Of a stretch of DNA of 64,000 nucleotides, positions 18,486 to 28,225 are shown piece after piece. The notes under the pieces were generated by a model. That model was not told the DNA's origin. It ran no database searches and saw only the letters and a list, made by a program, of their open reading frames with translations. Positions within the stretch are counted from its first letter, which is position 1; each line of letters opens with the position of its first letter. The stretch covers positions 554,894-618,893 of the forward strand of contig NZ_NXGV01000001.1 in the NCBI RefSeq assembly GCF_002407605.1. The letters are read 5' to 3'. The position numbers and the translations under genes were made by a program. Origin of the DNA: Marinobacter sp. ANT_B65. Its GTDB lineage: Bacteria > Pseudomonadota > Gammaproteobacteria > Pseudomonadales > Oleiphilaceae.

Positions 18486-19153
18486 CTGGTCAGTCCCATT
18501 TTGCGGCGCAATGCCTTGTCAAATCGCCGGATGAACCAGGCGGTTGGCAGTGATATAGCAAGAAAAATAAGGCCGACGAGAGTGTAGGGTTCCAGGTAGC
18601 GGAAGTTATCGGCGCCAATAGAGTTGGCAGTGTGCATCAGTTCAGCCACCCCGATTACGGACAGCATCGGCGTATCTTTGAGGATGCCAACCAGGTAGTT
18701 GCCCATGCCTGCAAGTGCCGGAGGAAGGGCTTGCGGGATGATAATGCGGCGGTAGGTCTGGGAGGTTGACAGGTTGATGGCCCGGGCCGCTTCCCACTGG
18801 CCCTTGGGTACGTTTTCAATACCACCCCGATAAACTTCAGAAAGGTACGCAGCATAGTGCAGACCAATGGCGATAAGGCCCGCTGTCCAGGGTGACAGAC
18901 GCAGGCCAAACTGGGGGCCAACGTAGTAAATGAAGAAGATCTGCAGCAACAGTGGCGTTGAACGCACGAATTCCACCAGTTCGCGCACCACGAAGGTCAG
19001 TGTGCGCGAAGGCGTGCGTTGCGCAAGAGCAAACACCAGCCCGAGTATCACGGCTATAACATAGCCGCCACCGGCGGCCAGCATTGTATTACCTGCAGCG
19101 ACGATCAGGCGGGGCAGAATTTCCCAGGTGAAATCCAGTTTCCAGTCGAGCAT
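18482..19153 (-). CDS. ehuD: Ectoine/hydroxyectoine ABC transporter, permease
   Basis: 223 residues with about five membrane helices. The permease-ATPase coupling motif is present (GQWEAARAINLSTSQTYRRI, the EAA loop). It forms the inner-membrane pore with EhuC. It lies 3 bp after ehuC and overlaps ehuA by four bases. The EhuC/EhuD assignment follows gene order and family resemblance (RSTPLLLQIFFIYY, IGVAELMHTANSIGAD). Confidence 0.88.
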   Translation of the reverse strand: MLDWKLDFTWEILPRLIVAAGNTMLAAGGGYVIAVILGLVFALAQRTPSRTLTFVVRELVEFVRSTPLLLQIFFIYYVGPQFGLRLSPWTAGLIAIGLHYAAYLSEVYRGGIENVPKGQWEAARAINLSTSQTYRRIIIPQALPPALAGMGNYLVGILKDTPMLSVIGVAELMHTANSIGADNFRYLEPYTLVGLIFLAISLPTAWFIRRFDKALRRKMGLTR

Positions 19154-19156
19154 GAT

Positions 19157-19822
19157 TCAGGTTCGTCCGATTTTGCGAGCCATGACCCTTTCGAGCCAGC
19201 GCATGATGGGTGTCAGCATAAACCGCGCAAAAATATAATAGATAATAAGTGCGGTACCGAACGCCTGAGCTGAAAGGTATGTGTTGTTGTTGATCTGGCG
19301 GGTTTCAAACATCAGGTCGGCGACTGAAATCAGGGAGACCAGGGCTGTGCCTTTCAGAATCTCGATCATCAGGTTGCCCCAGGGCGGCAATATAGTGACC
19401 AGTGCCTGCGGCAGGATAATCCGTCGCATGCGCTGGGCTGGTGACATATTCAGTGCCTGCGCGGCTTCCCACTGGCCTCTGGGTACAGACTGGATTGCGC
19501 CGCGGACCAGCTCGGCACCGTAGGCGCCATAGCAAAGCCCCACCGTAAGAAAGCCTGCGGTGAACTTTTCCAGAGTGAAACCAAAGAGTGGCAGAACAAA
19601 GTAAAACCAGTAAAGCTGAACCAGCAGCGACGTGCCGCGAAAAAGCTCTATATAAACGGTAGCGGCAGCGCGTACGGTTTTTGAATGTGCCATTTTCATC
19701 AGACCCGAGATGAGTGCTGCGAAAATCGCCACGAGAACTGCCAGTCCGAACTGTCCCAGTGTTATCAGCGTACCGTCGATGAAACGGTCACTGTAGGTTA
19801 CAAGGAAATCGCGATAGGGCAT
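19157..19822 (-). CDS. ehuC: Ectoine/hydroxyectoine ABC transporter, permease
   Basis: 221 residues, His/Glu/Gln-type amino acid permease fold. The EAA loop reads GQWEAAQALNMSPAQRMRRI. It partners EhuD in the membrane channel. It is the first gene of the ehuCDA operon; its promoter should lie in 19823-19967, which also holds the 3' end of the neighbouring hypothetical gene's downstream sequence. Confidence 0.88.
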   Translation of the reverse strand: MPYRDFLVTYSDRFIDGTLITLGQFGLAVLVAIFAALISGLMKMAHSKTVRAAATVYIELFRGTSLLVQLYWFYFVLPLFGFTLEKFTAGFLTVGLCYGAYGAELVRGAIQSVPRGQWEAAQALNMSPAQRMRRIILPQALVTILPPWGNLMIEILKGTALVSLISVADLMFETRQINNNTYLSAQAFGTALIIYYIFARFMLTPIMRWLERVMARKIGRT

Positions 19823-19967
19823 CGTTATGTGTGGCCTCTGGCCCTCTGCAATAGATCTCCCTATTGTTACATAAATTCGGCAGTAAACGTTACTGCTCTA
19901 ATGATTCGGCGTCTAAGCTTTTGTGACACTGAAAAAAGCAGGCCCGGAGCTGGTCAGCACTTTGGGT

Positions 19968-20291
19968 TCAGCCAAAATAATCCTGCATCCATGCAAACAA
20001 AGTGTCTGTATTTACATCAGAAATCGCCATCTGTTTAAAATCGTTTCCGGCTTCATCTTCAATGGTTACAAACTGATAGAGCAGAAGCCCCGGCTGCTCG
20101 TCGTGGAGAATGAGTGTGATGCGCCTGCGGGTACGTAAACAGTCAAGGGTCATTACGTCAGCAGGAATGCCGGCATCACGCATCCCCCTACGTACTTCTA
20201 CTATCGGGTTGATGTGCTGGTGGGCCGCCTGGATGCGGGCGTGAGCGTCGCTGGCCATGTCGGACAGGACTTTGAGGGGATCTTCGGACAT
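19968..20291 (-). CDS. Conserved hypothetical protein
   Basis: 107 residues starting MSEDPLKVLSDMASDAHARI. The frame is open for 40 codons further upstream, but those residues are rich in Arg/Cys/Pro and look non-coding, so ATG 20291 is used. The protein is soluble and has a charged helical N-terminus and a likely beta-rich middle (RRRITLILHDEQPGLLLYQF). I do not recognise the family. It is divergent from the DUF6172 gene, with about 150 bp between starts. Confidence 0.6.
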   Translation of the reverse strand: MSEDPLKVLSDMASDAHARIQAAHQHINPIVEVRRGMRDAGIPADVMTLDCLRTRRRITLILHDEQPGLLLYQFVTIEDEAGNDFKQMAISDVNTDTLFAWMQDYFG

Positions 20292-20440
20292 TCGATTCTG
20301 ACCAGTCTGAGGGTGAATTGTTGGAGGATGCCTGCCATGGTAGCCCAACCCTGGCCGCTGAAGCGACTTGCAAGGCCTGGCCTGGCTGCTACATGTTACA
20401 CTGCGTGCCAATAGACTTTTCCCAGCCCGGCAGGATCACA

Positions 20441-20743
20441 ATGAAGAAGACCTTCAAGTTAGACCATCCAAAAATCAAAGTGCCTCGCGTCGTAGATTCG
20501 GTCAAGCACGAGATCAGAAAATTCCTCAAAAAAGAACGCAAGAAACCCCTGCCGTCCGGTGCTAAATATTGGGGTTTCGATTGCAAATTCGGGCAGTCTG
20601 AAGAAACGGCTGTTGAGGTGGAACTGTCATCGGTAATGGAAAAAATCGATGACCTTGTTGCAAACAACATCATGACCATTTACGTGGAGATTACTGCGAA
20701 AGCTGTGACAACTGGTGGAACCTCGCCTGGACAGGAGCACTAG
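20441..20743 (+). CDS. DUF6172 family protein
   Basis: 100 residues, short basic protein beginning MKKTFKLDHPKIKVPRVVDS with a Lys-rich helix and a WGFDCKFG segment. This matches the small DUF6172 family as I remember it; function unknown. ATG 20441 has AGGAT just upstream; the upstream extension of the frame looks non-coding. The last codons (GGA CAG GAG CAC) contain the ribosome-binding site of the next gene, so the two are probably translationally coupled. Confidence 0.75.
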   Translation: MKKTFKLDHPKIKVPRVVDSVKHEIRKFLKKERKKPLPSGAKYWGFDCKFGQSEETAVEVELSSVMEKIDDLVANNIMTIYVEITAKAVTTGGTSPGQEH

Positions 20744-20745
20744 TT

Positions 20746-21210
20746 ATCAACAATAACGATATCTTGCGCCGGGTGCGTTATATCTTCGATTATAGCGATC
20801 AGCTTATGGTTTCTATATTCAAACTGGGCGGGCATGAGGGTAGTAAGCCCGAACTGGCTGCCTGGCTGGCGCGTGAAGGAGAGCCCGGGTTTGTATTGTG
20901 CCCGGATGAAAAGCTTATCCGCTTTCTGAATGGGCTGATCATAAAGAACCGGGGGGCTAAAAGCCCGGAAATACCGGTGCCGGAAGCGGTACTGACCAAC
21001 AATGTTGTGCTGCGGAAGCTGAAAATCGCGTTGAACCTGCAGGCGGACGACTTGCTTGAGATCCTTGAACTGAATGGCTTTACTTTAAGCAAGCATGAAT
21101 TAAGCGCTTTATTCCGACGCCCTGGCCATCAAAACTATCGGGAATGCCTGGACCAATTGCTGCGCAATATCCTTGATGGAATGGAAAAACGCTACAGGAA
21201 GCGCTTATAG
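20746..21210 (+). CDS. DUF1456 (YehS-like) protein with apparent ATC start
   Basis: 154 residues if translation starts at ATC 20746. The N-terminus NNNDILRRVRYIF matches the conserved start of DUF1456/YehS proteins, which begin M-x-N-D-[IV]-L-R. The first standard start codon in frame, TTG 20764, would remove this conserved segment and has no ribosome-binding site. AGGAG at 20733-20737 lies eight bases before the ATC, the ideal spacing, and the previous gene stops two bases before it. The body carries the two repeats of the family (LRRVRYIFD...; LRKLKIALNLQADDLLEIL). Function unknown. Confidence 0.85.
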   Translation: MNNNDILRRVRYIFDYSDQLMVSIFKLGGHEGSKPELAAWLAREGEPGFVLCPDEKLIRFLNGLIIKNRGAKSPEIPVPEAVLTNNVVLRKLKIALNLQADDLLEILELNGFTLSKHELSALFRRPGHQNYRECLDQLLRNILDGMEKRYRKRL

Positions 21211-21365
21211 AGGGGAGCGGAGACTGAGAGCTTTCCGGCAACAACAAGGGTACTCAAGTACCATTGTCCGATGCAGCCGGCTGACTAAAATTGGAAAGAC
21301 ACTCATCCAGAGGGTCGCGCTATGTCCAGATTCTTGCGCATCCAATCAGTAACAGAGGCCTGCCT

Positions 21366-22373
21366 ATGAAGCTCGCAACAGTATCCCACCCATTCGGACT
21401 GGACCAGCTCAAAGTAACCGAGGGCAAGGAGCCCGGCGAACCGGGCCCGGACGAGATCCTGGTGCGGATTCACGCCAATTCACTGAACTATCACGACTAC
21501 GCTGTGGTTGTCGGAGCACTGCCAACCGCAAATAACCGCATCCCCATGGCGGATGGGGCGGGTGTGGTTGAGGCGGTCGGCGAAGGCGTGAGCGAGTTTG
21601 CAGTAGGTGATCATGTCGTCTCAACCTTCTTTCCTCATTGGCTTGACGGGCCAGCACCGATTGATAATTTCAGTACCACGCCCGGCGATGGGGTCGATGG
21701 CTATGCCCGGGAACGGGTAGTCGGCCCGGCCCGGGGTTTTACCCATGCCCCCAAAGGCTACAGCCATGCAGAAGCGGCGACGCTTACGACTGCCGGGCTT
21801 ACCGCGTGGCGGGCACTGGTGGTAAACGGTAATCTGAAAGCCGGTGATACGGTTCTTACCCTGGGCACTGGTGGCGTCTCCATTTTTGCCGTGCAGTTTG
21901 CAAAGATGATGGGGGCCCGGGTGATTGCTACTTCATCGTCCGATACAAAGCTTGAGCGCCTGAAGGCGTTGGGGGCCAATGAAACCATCAACTACAAAAC
22001 CACGCCGGCCTGGGGCCAGCGGGTGCTGGAACTGACCGGCGGCCAGGGAGCGGATCACGTTATTGAAGTGGGTGGCCCCGGTACCTTGCCGGAATCCATT
22101 GACGCCGTCCGTATTGGTGGCCATATCTCGCTGATTGGTATTCTTACCGGTGTCGCGGGCGATGTTCCCACCCTTAAACTGCTGGCCAAACAGGCCCGCC
22201 TGGAAGGTCTGATCGTTGGCAGCAGGGCTCAGCAGCAGGAAATGATTCGCGCCATTGAGGCCAACGATATGCATCCGGTAATTGACAGTTCATTCTCTTT
22301 GGACGAAATTGCAGATGCTTTCCGCTATGAAGAATCTGGCGCGCACTTCGGCAAGATTTGTCTGGAGTTTTAG
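21366..22373 (+). CDS. Medium-chain dehydrogenase/reductase (quinone reductase/zinc-type ADH family)
   Basis: 335 residues, COG0604-type oxidoreductase. The N-terminal GroES-like domain (residues 1-130, NSLNYHDYAVVVG, GAGVVEAVGEGVSEFAVGDHV) is followed by a Rossmann fold with an NAD(P)-binding turn LGTGGVSIFAVQFAKMMGA near residue 170. A Cys/His catalytic zinc set is not evident, which fits quinone-reductase-like, zinc-free members. The substrate cannot be told. ATG 21366 has AGAGG upstream. It is convergent with the HAD gene (25-bp gap). Confidence 0.9.
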   Translation: MKLATVSHPFGLDQLKVTEGKEPGEPGPDEILVRIHANSLNYHDYAVVVGALPTANNRIPMADGAGVVEAVGEGVSEFAVGDHVVSTFFPHWLDGPAPIDNFSTTPGDGVDGYARERVVGPARGFTHAPKGYSHAEAATLTTAGLTAWRALVVNGNLKAGDTVLTLGTGGVSIFAVQFAKMMGARVIATSSSDTKLERLKALGANETINYKTTPAWGQRVLELTGGQGADHVIEVGGPGTLPESIDAVRIGGHISLIGILTGVAGDVPTLKLLAKQARLEGLIVGSRAQQQEMIRAIEANDMHPVIDSSFSLDEIADAFRYEESGAHFGKICLEF

Positions 22374-22398
22374 AGGATACGGCCTTTCTCACAGCTTT

Positions 22399-23337
22399 TC
22401 AGATTTCCGGGGCGATAAAATCCGGAACTATGCCCGATGTTGCAATGCAGGCATTCACATCCATGCCTTTGAGCGCTCCGTGCGCTGTCACCAGCATTGT
22501 GCTGATGCCGGCGCAGCGTCCGCCGAGAATGTCCGTGTGCAGGGTATCTCCCACCATAAGCAATCTGGAAGCCGGTATGTGAGCCAATTTGCTTCTGGCT
22601 GCCTCAAAGGCATTGCTGAAGGGTTTGCCGAAAAACACCGGGGCCAGGCCTGTGGAATCTATGAGGTGGTGAGCATAGTGTCCTGGTTCCAGAGACAGAC
22701 CGTTCTCACGGGGAGCCACGAGGTCGGGGTTTGCTACCCAGACCTCGCGGGAACGGCGGCGTAAGCTGTCGATCAGGCCATGCTGTAGTTCTTCGGTCCA
22801 TCCTTCGGAACTCAGCATTAATATGGCATCGGCGCTATCGAGTTTCTCGCGGCTGGCTTGCACAATCTGCCTTGTGATGACAAAGCTACGACAGGGCAGT
22901 TGGTCGGCGTGCGCCGATGCAGGGGCCATAACGGCCCATGTTCGCTCCGGTTCGGTTGCAAGAGCGTCGGTCACCAGCATGCGACTGGAAATTAACTGAT
23001 CCTGTGTGACTGGAAAGCCGAGGTCACGGTATTTCTGCACCAACTGCTGTTGTGGCGCGGTAGCGGCATTGGACAACACCAGGCAGTGCTTGCCCATCGC
23101 CTGCAAGTCACGGAAGCGGGCAACTGCCGTAGGTAGGGCCATTTCGCCAGCATTGAGCACACCGAAGGCATCGAAGATAAAACCATCAAAGCGATTTGCA
23201 ATTGCCTCCAGCGAAGGCACCAGTTCGGGTGTAATGGAGGTAGAAACAGGTACCGGAAGCCGGGGACGAATACGCTGATAGGCATCAAATGCCCAAGGTG
23301 TTGAAGGTGATTTCATATGTGGCTTTGGATATGTCAT
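22399..23337 (-). CDS. HAD-superfamily class IIA hydrolase in the phn operon
   Basis: 312 residues. HAD motif I is FDGFIFDAFGVLN (nucleophile Asp in DAFGV), motif II reads LVLSNAA, and motifs III/IV appear as FFGKP and MVGDTLHTDILG. It resembles the NagD-like IIA group. The start overlaps the stop of the second PhnE gene (TGATG), which ties it to the phosphonate-type ABC operon. It may dephosphorylate an imported organophosphorus compound or a breakdown product; the substrate is unknown. It lacks the lysine-bearing cap features I would need to call it phosphonoacetaldehyde hydrolase. Confidence 0.8.
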   Translation of the reverse strand: MTYPKPHMKSPSTPWAFDAYQRIRPRLPVPVSTSITPELVPSLEAIANRFDGFIFDAFGVLNAGEMALPTAVARFRDLQAMGKHCLVLSNAATAPQQQLVQKYRDLGFPVTQDQLISSRMLVTDALATEPERTWAVMAPASAHADQLPCRSFVITRQIVQASREKLDSADAILMLSSEGWTEELQHGLIDSLRRRSREVWVANPDLVAPRENGLSLEPGHYAHHLIDSTGLAPVFFGKPFSNAFEAARSKLAHIPASRLLMVGDTLHTDILGGRCAGISTMLVTAHGALKGMDVNACIATSGIVPDFIAPEI

Positions 23338-24146
23338 CAGAGCACGGCCTGCCGAACTTTGGCTGACACCCACTCTGAAGCGATCACTGTGGCCAGAATA
23401 ACAAGGAATATCACGGTTACCTGATTCCATGCCAGCGTGCTCAGGGATGACTGAAGCTGCAGGCCCAGACCTCCTGCGCCTACCAGCCCGAGAATAGTCG
23501 ACTCGCGGATGTTAATGTCCCAGCGAAAGACCGAAATGCCGCAAAAAGCCGGCAGGATCTGGGGGACAATCCCGTAGTCAATTATCTGTATACCTGAGGC
23601 CCCTGTTGCCCGTACGGCTTCCACCTGATTCTCGTCAATCTCCTCAATGGCCTCGTACAACAGCTTGGCGACGAAGCCCACAGAGCGGAGACCAATAGCA
23701 ATAATCCCGGCCAGAAGCCCCGGGCCTATAATGGCTACCAGCAGCAGCGCCCAGATAAGCGAATTGATTGAGCGTGAGGTCACGATGATCAGCAAGGCCA
23801 GGGGGCGCACGAAGTGACGGCTTGGCGTTGTATTACCTGCGGCCAGGAAGGCTACGGGTATCGCGATGATCACACCAATCAGCGTTCCAAGGGTTGCTAT
23901 GTTCAGTGTGTCCCAAAGCGGCTGCCAAAGATCATTGAGGTAGCCCCAGCGTGGGGGAAGCATACGGCCGCCGATGTCTGATGCCTGTCCTGGTGCGTCC
24001 GCTACGAAGGCCCAGATGGTGTTTTCGGTCATAAGGTTCCAGCAGAACACTGTCAGCGCTATCAGCCAGAACCAGCCAATCCAACGCATCAGGTACTGTT
24101 TGGAGCTGCGGAATCTCCAGGTCTGTGTATCTGCTCCGGGCATCAT
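23337..24146 (-). CDS. phnE: Phosphonate-type ABC transporter permease (second PhnE)
   Basis: About 269 residues, multi-pass inner-membrane permease. The PhnE EAA-like coupling segment is EAVRATGASGIQIIDYGIVP, and the family end motif RESTILGLVGAGGLG is present. It pairs with the adjoining PhnE to form the channel. Several start codons are possible (GTG 24155, ATG 24146, ATG 24143); 24146 is used because GGTGGG lies five to eight bases upstream and overlap with the previous stop is short. Confidence 0.88.
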   Translation of the reverse strand: MMPGADTQTWRFRSSKQYLMRWIGWFWLIALTVFCWNLMTENTIWAFVADAPGQASDIGGRMLPPRWGYLNDLWQPLWDTLNIATLGTLIGVIIAIPVAFLAAGNTTPSRHFVRPLALLIIVTSRSINSLIWALLLVAIIGPGLLAGIIAIGLRSVGFVAKLLYEAIEEIDENQVEAVRATGASGIQIIDYGIVPQILPAFCGISVFRWDINIRESTILGLVGAGGLGLQLQSSLSTLAWNQVTVIFLVILATVIASEWVSAKVRQAVL

Positions 24147-24952
24147 TGTACCCACCGTCGGATGTAGGATGAGGAGTATTCCACCACTAGTACAATAGCG
24201 ATGATGATGATCAGAATGGCTCCAGCCGAATCGTACTCGTAGCGGTCAATGGCTGTATTCAGAGTGGCCCCCACACCGCCTGCACCTACAATGCCGATGA
24301 CAGAAGATTCCCGGAAATTGATGTCCAGCCGGTACAGGGAAAGCCCGATCAGCCGCGGCATCACCTGGGGCTGGATCGCATAATTGACTACCTGCCACCA
24401 ACCAGCGCCGGTGGCACGAATGGCTTCGATCTGGGCGCTGTCGCAATCTTCGATTTCTTCTGCCAGCAACTTGGAAAGGAATCCGATGGAAGCGAATGTC
24501 AGCGTAAGGAACCCGGCAAACGGCCCGAACCCGAACATGGCAACCAGCAGGATCGCGATAATGATTTCCTGAAATGAGCGCGATACTGTAATGATGCTCC
24601 GGCAAAGCATATAGACAGGCGCCGGAGCCAGGTTGCGAGCCGCACCAATGCCGATCGGCACGGAGATGAGTACGCCTGCCACAGTGGAGGTAAGCGTCAT
24701 GGTCAGGCTCTCAATCAGCCCGGCCTGTATGTCCCGCCAGCGAGAGTTGAAATCCGGAGACAGAAACCCTTGAATGAATCGCCAGCCGCGCTCAAGACCT
24801 TCATAAACCCGAAACCAGTCGACCTCCACTGAACTGATCGCCAGAAACAGATAGATGGCGGTGCCAGACAGAATGGTCCAGCGCCAGGCCGGGTTTTTCA
24901 GCAGTACCGGGGGGCGCTTCCAGGTTCGGGAAGACGTGACTTCTCCGCTCAT
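24143..24952 (-). CDS. phnE: Phosphonate-type ABC transporter permease (first PhnE)
   Basis: 269 residues with an N-terminal membrane helix and the transporter core. Coupling segment [20 protein letters not shown] and end motif [15 protein letters not shown] match PhnE. It overlaps phnC by four bases (ATGA) and the next permease by a few bases, so all are co-translated. Two separate PhnE genes per operon are common in PhnCDE and Ptx/Htx-like systems; whether phosphonate, phosphite or a phosphate ester is carried is not shown by sequence. Confidence 0.9.
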   Translation of the reverse strand: MSGEVTSSRTWKRPPVLLKNPAWRWTILSGTAIYLFLAISSVEVDWFRVYEGLERGWRFIQGFLSPDFNSRWRDIQAGLIESLTMTLTSTVAGVLISVPIGIGAARNLAPAPVYMLCRSIITVSRSFQEIIIAILLVAMFGFGPFAGFLTLTFASIGFLSKLLAEEIEDCDSAQIEAIRATGAGWWQVVNYAIQPQVMPRLIGLSLYRLDINFRESSVIGIVGAGGVGATLNTAIDRYEYDSAGAILIIIIAIVLVVEYSSSYIRRWVQ

Positions 24953-25824
24953 GATCGTTCCAGCGCTTGGGTGTTGCTGAACAGAACTTCGTCGTTTTGT
25001 GACTCATTGTTCTGTTGCACCTGGTCCCAATCTTCGGCGCCGTAGATGCGGGTCAGTGCGTCGTGGGACAAAGCTGAGGGCGGGCCGTCAAATACCACCT
25101 GGCCGGCCTGTAACCCGATGATCCGGTCAGCAAAGTTCTGGGCGAGTACCACATCGTGGATGTTGATGATGGCCGGCAGGTTCATTTCCCTGCAAACGCT
25201 CTGGATCAGCCGCATGATCTGGCGGGAGGTTTTCGGATCCAGCGAAGCGGTGGGCTCGTCTGCCAGCAACAGTTCCGGATTCTGCTCCAGGGCCCTGGCA
25301 ATACCCACACGCTGGCGCTGTCCGCCGGAGAGTTCATCTGCACGCTTGTTGTAGTGCTCGCTAAGCCCCACCCGGTCCAGCAAGCCGAAGGCCTGATCAA
25401 TGTCAGTCTGCGGATACCGGCGCAGAAAAGACCTCCAGCCGGAGACATAGCCCAGCCGGCCCGACAATACGTTCTCCATTACTGTAAGGCGTTCAACCAG
25501 GGCATATTCCTGGAAAATCATACCGATACGCCGGCGGGCTTGACGTAAAGCCCGGCCGTTAAGAGTGGTCAGTTCTGTTTCACCGAGACAGACGCTGCCG
25601 GAACTGGGTTCAACCAGGCGGTTGATGCACCGGATCAGGCTGGATTTGCCTGCACCAGAGGGACCAATCAGGCCTACAACCTGACCTGCAGGCACTGAAA
25701 AGCTGATATCACTCAGTGCCCGGTCTCCGGTTTTATAGGTTTTTGACAAGGCTTTGAGTTCAAGCACAGTTTGCTGCCATGGCTGATAAAAAAAAGACAG
25801 CGGGGCGGCCACATCTTGCGACAT
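24949..25824 (-). CDS. phnC: Phosphonate-type ABC transporter ATP-binding protein
   Basis: 291 residues. Walker [10 protein letters not shown], signature [15 protein letters not shown], Walker [13 protein letters not shown] and switch His in INIHD are intact. The subfamily fits PhnC ([20 protein letters not shown]). It starts 36 bp after phnD and overlaps phnE by ATGA. It has about 15 extra residues at the N-terminus and a polar tail compared with typical PhnC; an internal start is possible but no better ribosome site was seen. Confidence 0.9.
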   Translation of the reverse strand: MSQDVAAPLSFFYQPWQQTVLELKALSKTYKTGDRALSDISFSVPAGQVVGLIGPSGAGKSSLIRCINRLVEPSSGSVCLGETELTTLNGRALRQARRRIGMIFQEYALVERLTVMENVLSGRLGYVSGWRSFLRRYPQTDIDQAFGLLDRVGLSEHYNKRADELSGGQRQRVGIARALEQNPELLLADEPTASLDPKTSRQIMRLIQSVCREMNLPAIINIHDVVLAQNFADRIIGLQAGQVVFDGPPSALSHDALTRIYGAEDWDQVQQNNESQNDEVLFSNTQALERS

Positions 25825-25860
25825 GGCCAGCCCGCTGACGAAGGGGTGCGTTCTGAGCCT

Positions 25861-26805
25861 TTAGCGGCAGTTGTAAACCACGCCGTTGGCATCATCGATC
25901 TTGCGAATGACTTCCCAGTGTTCCTTGAACGTTATCGGGATGAACTGAGCTTCACCAGACTTGGAGAACTCCTCTTCCAGGGACGTGCCGTCCCAGTCGA
26001 AGGAGAAAAACGCCTGCTGGATCTTTTCCTGCAGTTCTGGTGTCAGATTGTGTGCGACGCCGTATCCGGTAGTGGGGAAGGTCTGGGACTTGTACAGAGA
26101 TACAATCTGGTCTTCACTGATGACGTCCCGGTTAAGCATCCGGGACATGACAGAGTTGGCGACCGCGGCGGCGTCATAGTCTTTGTTGGCAACGCCGAGA
26201 ATGGAGTTGTCGTGTTTTCCGGAAAATACCGGAGTAAAATCCCTGTTGGGCACGAGGTCGTAATCCGCTTTCAGGATGGCCGAGGGTGCTTTGAAGCCTG
26301 AATTCGAGGTTTCAGAAGTAAAGGCCAGTTCGCGGCCTTGCAGCCCCTCTACATTGGTAATGCCGGAGTCGGGATGGGTAATAATTTCCATCTCGTAGCC
26401 GAAAGAGCCATCAGCAGACGCCATAATAGTGAACGGACGGAAGCCGCCACATGCCACGGCTATCGGGTTCGAACCGGTATTGAAACCAGCGATGTGAAGG
26501 CGGCCGGCACGCATGGCTTCGATTTGCGCAGCGTTGGACTGAACCGGGAAGAACTGGATTTTTTTGCCGGTTTCCGCAGACAGGTAGTCGAGGAAATCGG
26601 ACCAGGCTTCAGCGTAGACTGAAGGGTCTTCCACCGGTGTGTAAGCAAAAATCAGGGTGGAAGGGTCGACTTGCTCCGACCTGGCAGGAATGTCTGCAAT
26701 CAGATCGCCGTCCTGATCCGTATATCGGGAGTCCAGTTTGAATGCGCCCTGCGCGAGCACCGGCGTCATCAGGGCTGCGCATGTCAGTGTTATCAACTTA
26801 TTCAT
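25861..26805 (-). CDS. phnD: Phosphonate-type ABC transporter substrate-binding protein
   Basis: 314 residues with a signal peptide (TLTCAALMTPVLAQGA). The PhnD-type binding fold is shown by LIFAYTPVEDPS, SNAAQIEAMRAGRLHIAGF, and SNSGFKAPSAIL, where Ser/Thr residues would hold the phosphonate group. ATG 26805 has AAGGA eight bases upstream; ten more codons upstream are read as leader. It is the first gene of the phnDCEE-HAD operon and delivers substrate in the periplasm. No C-P lyase, phnWX or ptxD gene is in the window. Confidence 0.9.
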   Translation of the reverse strand: MNKLITLTCAALMTPVLAQGAFKLDSRYTDQDGDLIADIPARSEQVDPSTLIFAYTPVEDPSVYAEAWSDFLDYLSAETGKKIQFFPVQSNAAQIEAMRAGRLHIAGFNTGSNPIAVACGGFRPFTIMASADGSFGYEMEIITHPDSGITNVEGLQGRELAFTSETSNSGFKAPSAILKADYDLVPNRDFTPVFSGKHDNSILGVANKDYDAAAVANSVMSRMLNRDVISEDQIVSLYKSQTFPTTGYGVAHNLTPELQEKIQQAFFSFDWDGTSLEEEFSKSGEAQFIPITFKEHWEVIRKIDDANGVVYNCR

Positions 26806-26968
26806 GTGTTTGTCCTTGGGCCATGAAATCTTCATTAGCCAGATATTAATCAGAGATTGTTATGGTTACGTGACACCGACAAGGGATTGAACCCAAAAGT
26901 CTGTGCCACGCAATCTCGTTTAACCTGGAGGGATCGGCTGAACAGATGAATACGACTGAGTGAGACTT

Positions 26969-28225
26969 CTAAAGCCCCATACAATTGGCATAGTGAGTGG
27001 TGGTCGCAGGCCAGTCTGAAAAAATGCCTATTACACCCACTTCCCGAGCTAACACATCAATCACTGTATAAATGTCGCCGTCGTTGTTAATGGCATCGTT
27101 GATACTTTGGTAATACCAGCCACCACCTTCATTTAATGGCCCGCTGCGTTCCAATGACCAGCCAATCAAATCAAGGCCTGCTGTCTTGGCGTTGAGTGCA
27201 TATTCAGACGGAACAATCTTCTGATGGGCGTCCAGATCCAGCATTTTCCAAAGTGCTGGTGCCAGAATGGAAACCCCTTGCTGGGTGAGGCTCTCCATAT
27301 ACGCCATAGATATGTTTTCCGGGTCGTTACTTTTTTCATCCAGAAATACAGCCTGGCGGCCAAACTCAGGCATTTGATTTACCCAGAATACGACATCATC
27401 CAACAGGAATGACTGTGGCCATACATCCTCGGGGCTTACTCCTGCAGCGATGTATTCATTGATCATCTGCCGGGCATATTCCTCTTGCGTGTAGTCACCC
27501 TCAAAAGGCATTTCGACCACCGGTGTTTTCAGTTCGGGGGTGAACTTAAGGCCTAACTCTTTAATCAGTTCGATGCTTTCGCGATGGCTTAACAGGGTGC
27601 CTTCAGTGGCATACAGATTCGTGCGCCAATCGGCGGTGCCGCCAAGATATTCCTGAGGGGTAGTGGCATCTTCATTAAACGCATCCATTTTTCCCCGGAG
27701 CGTCTTGAACTCAGCTAGCGTAATGTCACTGGTGCGGCATTCAGCTTCGGCCTTTGTGCCTGCGTTCGGATCTGCGGGCACGAAAGGCTTGGTGCATTTG
27801 GCGTTCAGCTCCGGCACGGCCACTATGTTTGTGGTGGTGTGCAGGTCATTCTGAGCGTGGCGGCAGACTAGTTCCCGATCTTTGGTAAAGGCAACATCGC
27901 ACTCAATAATTCCGGCCCCCATTTTGGCGGCTGCTACATACGATTCGCGGGTATGTTCAGGAAACTGTAATGGCGCGCCCCGGTGGGCAATGGAAAAAGT
28001 GGTCGAGGACGGGGGCATGGACTCACAGGCCTGCAGCGCACTCTTCAGTTCACCTTCATCCATATCGTCAACCAGAAAATAAGGTCTGGGTCCAAGCTGA
28101 ACCAGCGATTGGTTGTTATCGGGAGTACTCGCTTCGGGCACGCTGGCACTGTTATCGCTATCGTTGCAGCCGGATAACATAGTCAGGGTGCCGATGATCA
28201 GAGGCAATACAAACGCTATTTTCAT
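26969..28225 (-). CDS. Glycerophosphodiester phosphodiesterase, lipoprotein
   Basis: 418 residues. Signal peptide with lipobox (LSGC) gives a membrane-anchored mature protein. GDPD catalytic features: [15 protein letters not shown] (HRG with PEHT in place of PENT), the Glu/Asp pair in IIECDVAF, and the downstream His in CRHAQNDL, a variant of the usual HD..L.RTT block. It should hydrolyse glycerophosphodiesters to glycerol-3-phosphate and an alcohol outside the inner membrane. ATG 28225 has AGAAGGG upstream. It lies upstream of the phn operon on the same strand, in keeping with phosphorus scavenging; the 163-bp gap leaves room for a separate phn promoter. Confidence 0.88.
   Translation of the reverse strand: MKIAFVLPLIIGTLTMLSGCNDSDNSASVPEASTPDNNQSLVQLGPRPYFLVDDMDEGELKSALQACESMPPSSTTFSIAHRGAPLQFPEHTRESYVAAAKMGAGIIECDVAFTKDRELVCRHAQNDLHTTTNIVAVPELNAKCTKPFVPADPNAGTKAEAECRTSDITLAEFKTLRGKMDAFNEDATTPQEYLGGTADWRTNLYATEGTLLSHRESIELIKELGLKFTPELKTPVVEMPFEGDYTQEEYARQMINEYIAAGVSPEDVWPQSFLLDDVVFWVNQMPEFGRQAVFLDEKSNDPENISMAYMESLTQQGVSILAPALWKMLDLDAHQKIVPSEYALNAKTAGLDLIGWSLERSGPLNEGGGWYYQSINDAINNDGDIYTVIDVLAREVGVIGIFSDWPATTTHYANCMGL

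Noticed and set aside
26870..26900. Possible Pho box in front of phnD
   Set aside because: TTGTCGG and TGTCACG are present but spaced by 7 and not 11 bases, so the direct-repeat pattern is not met.
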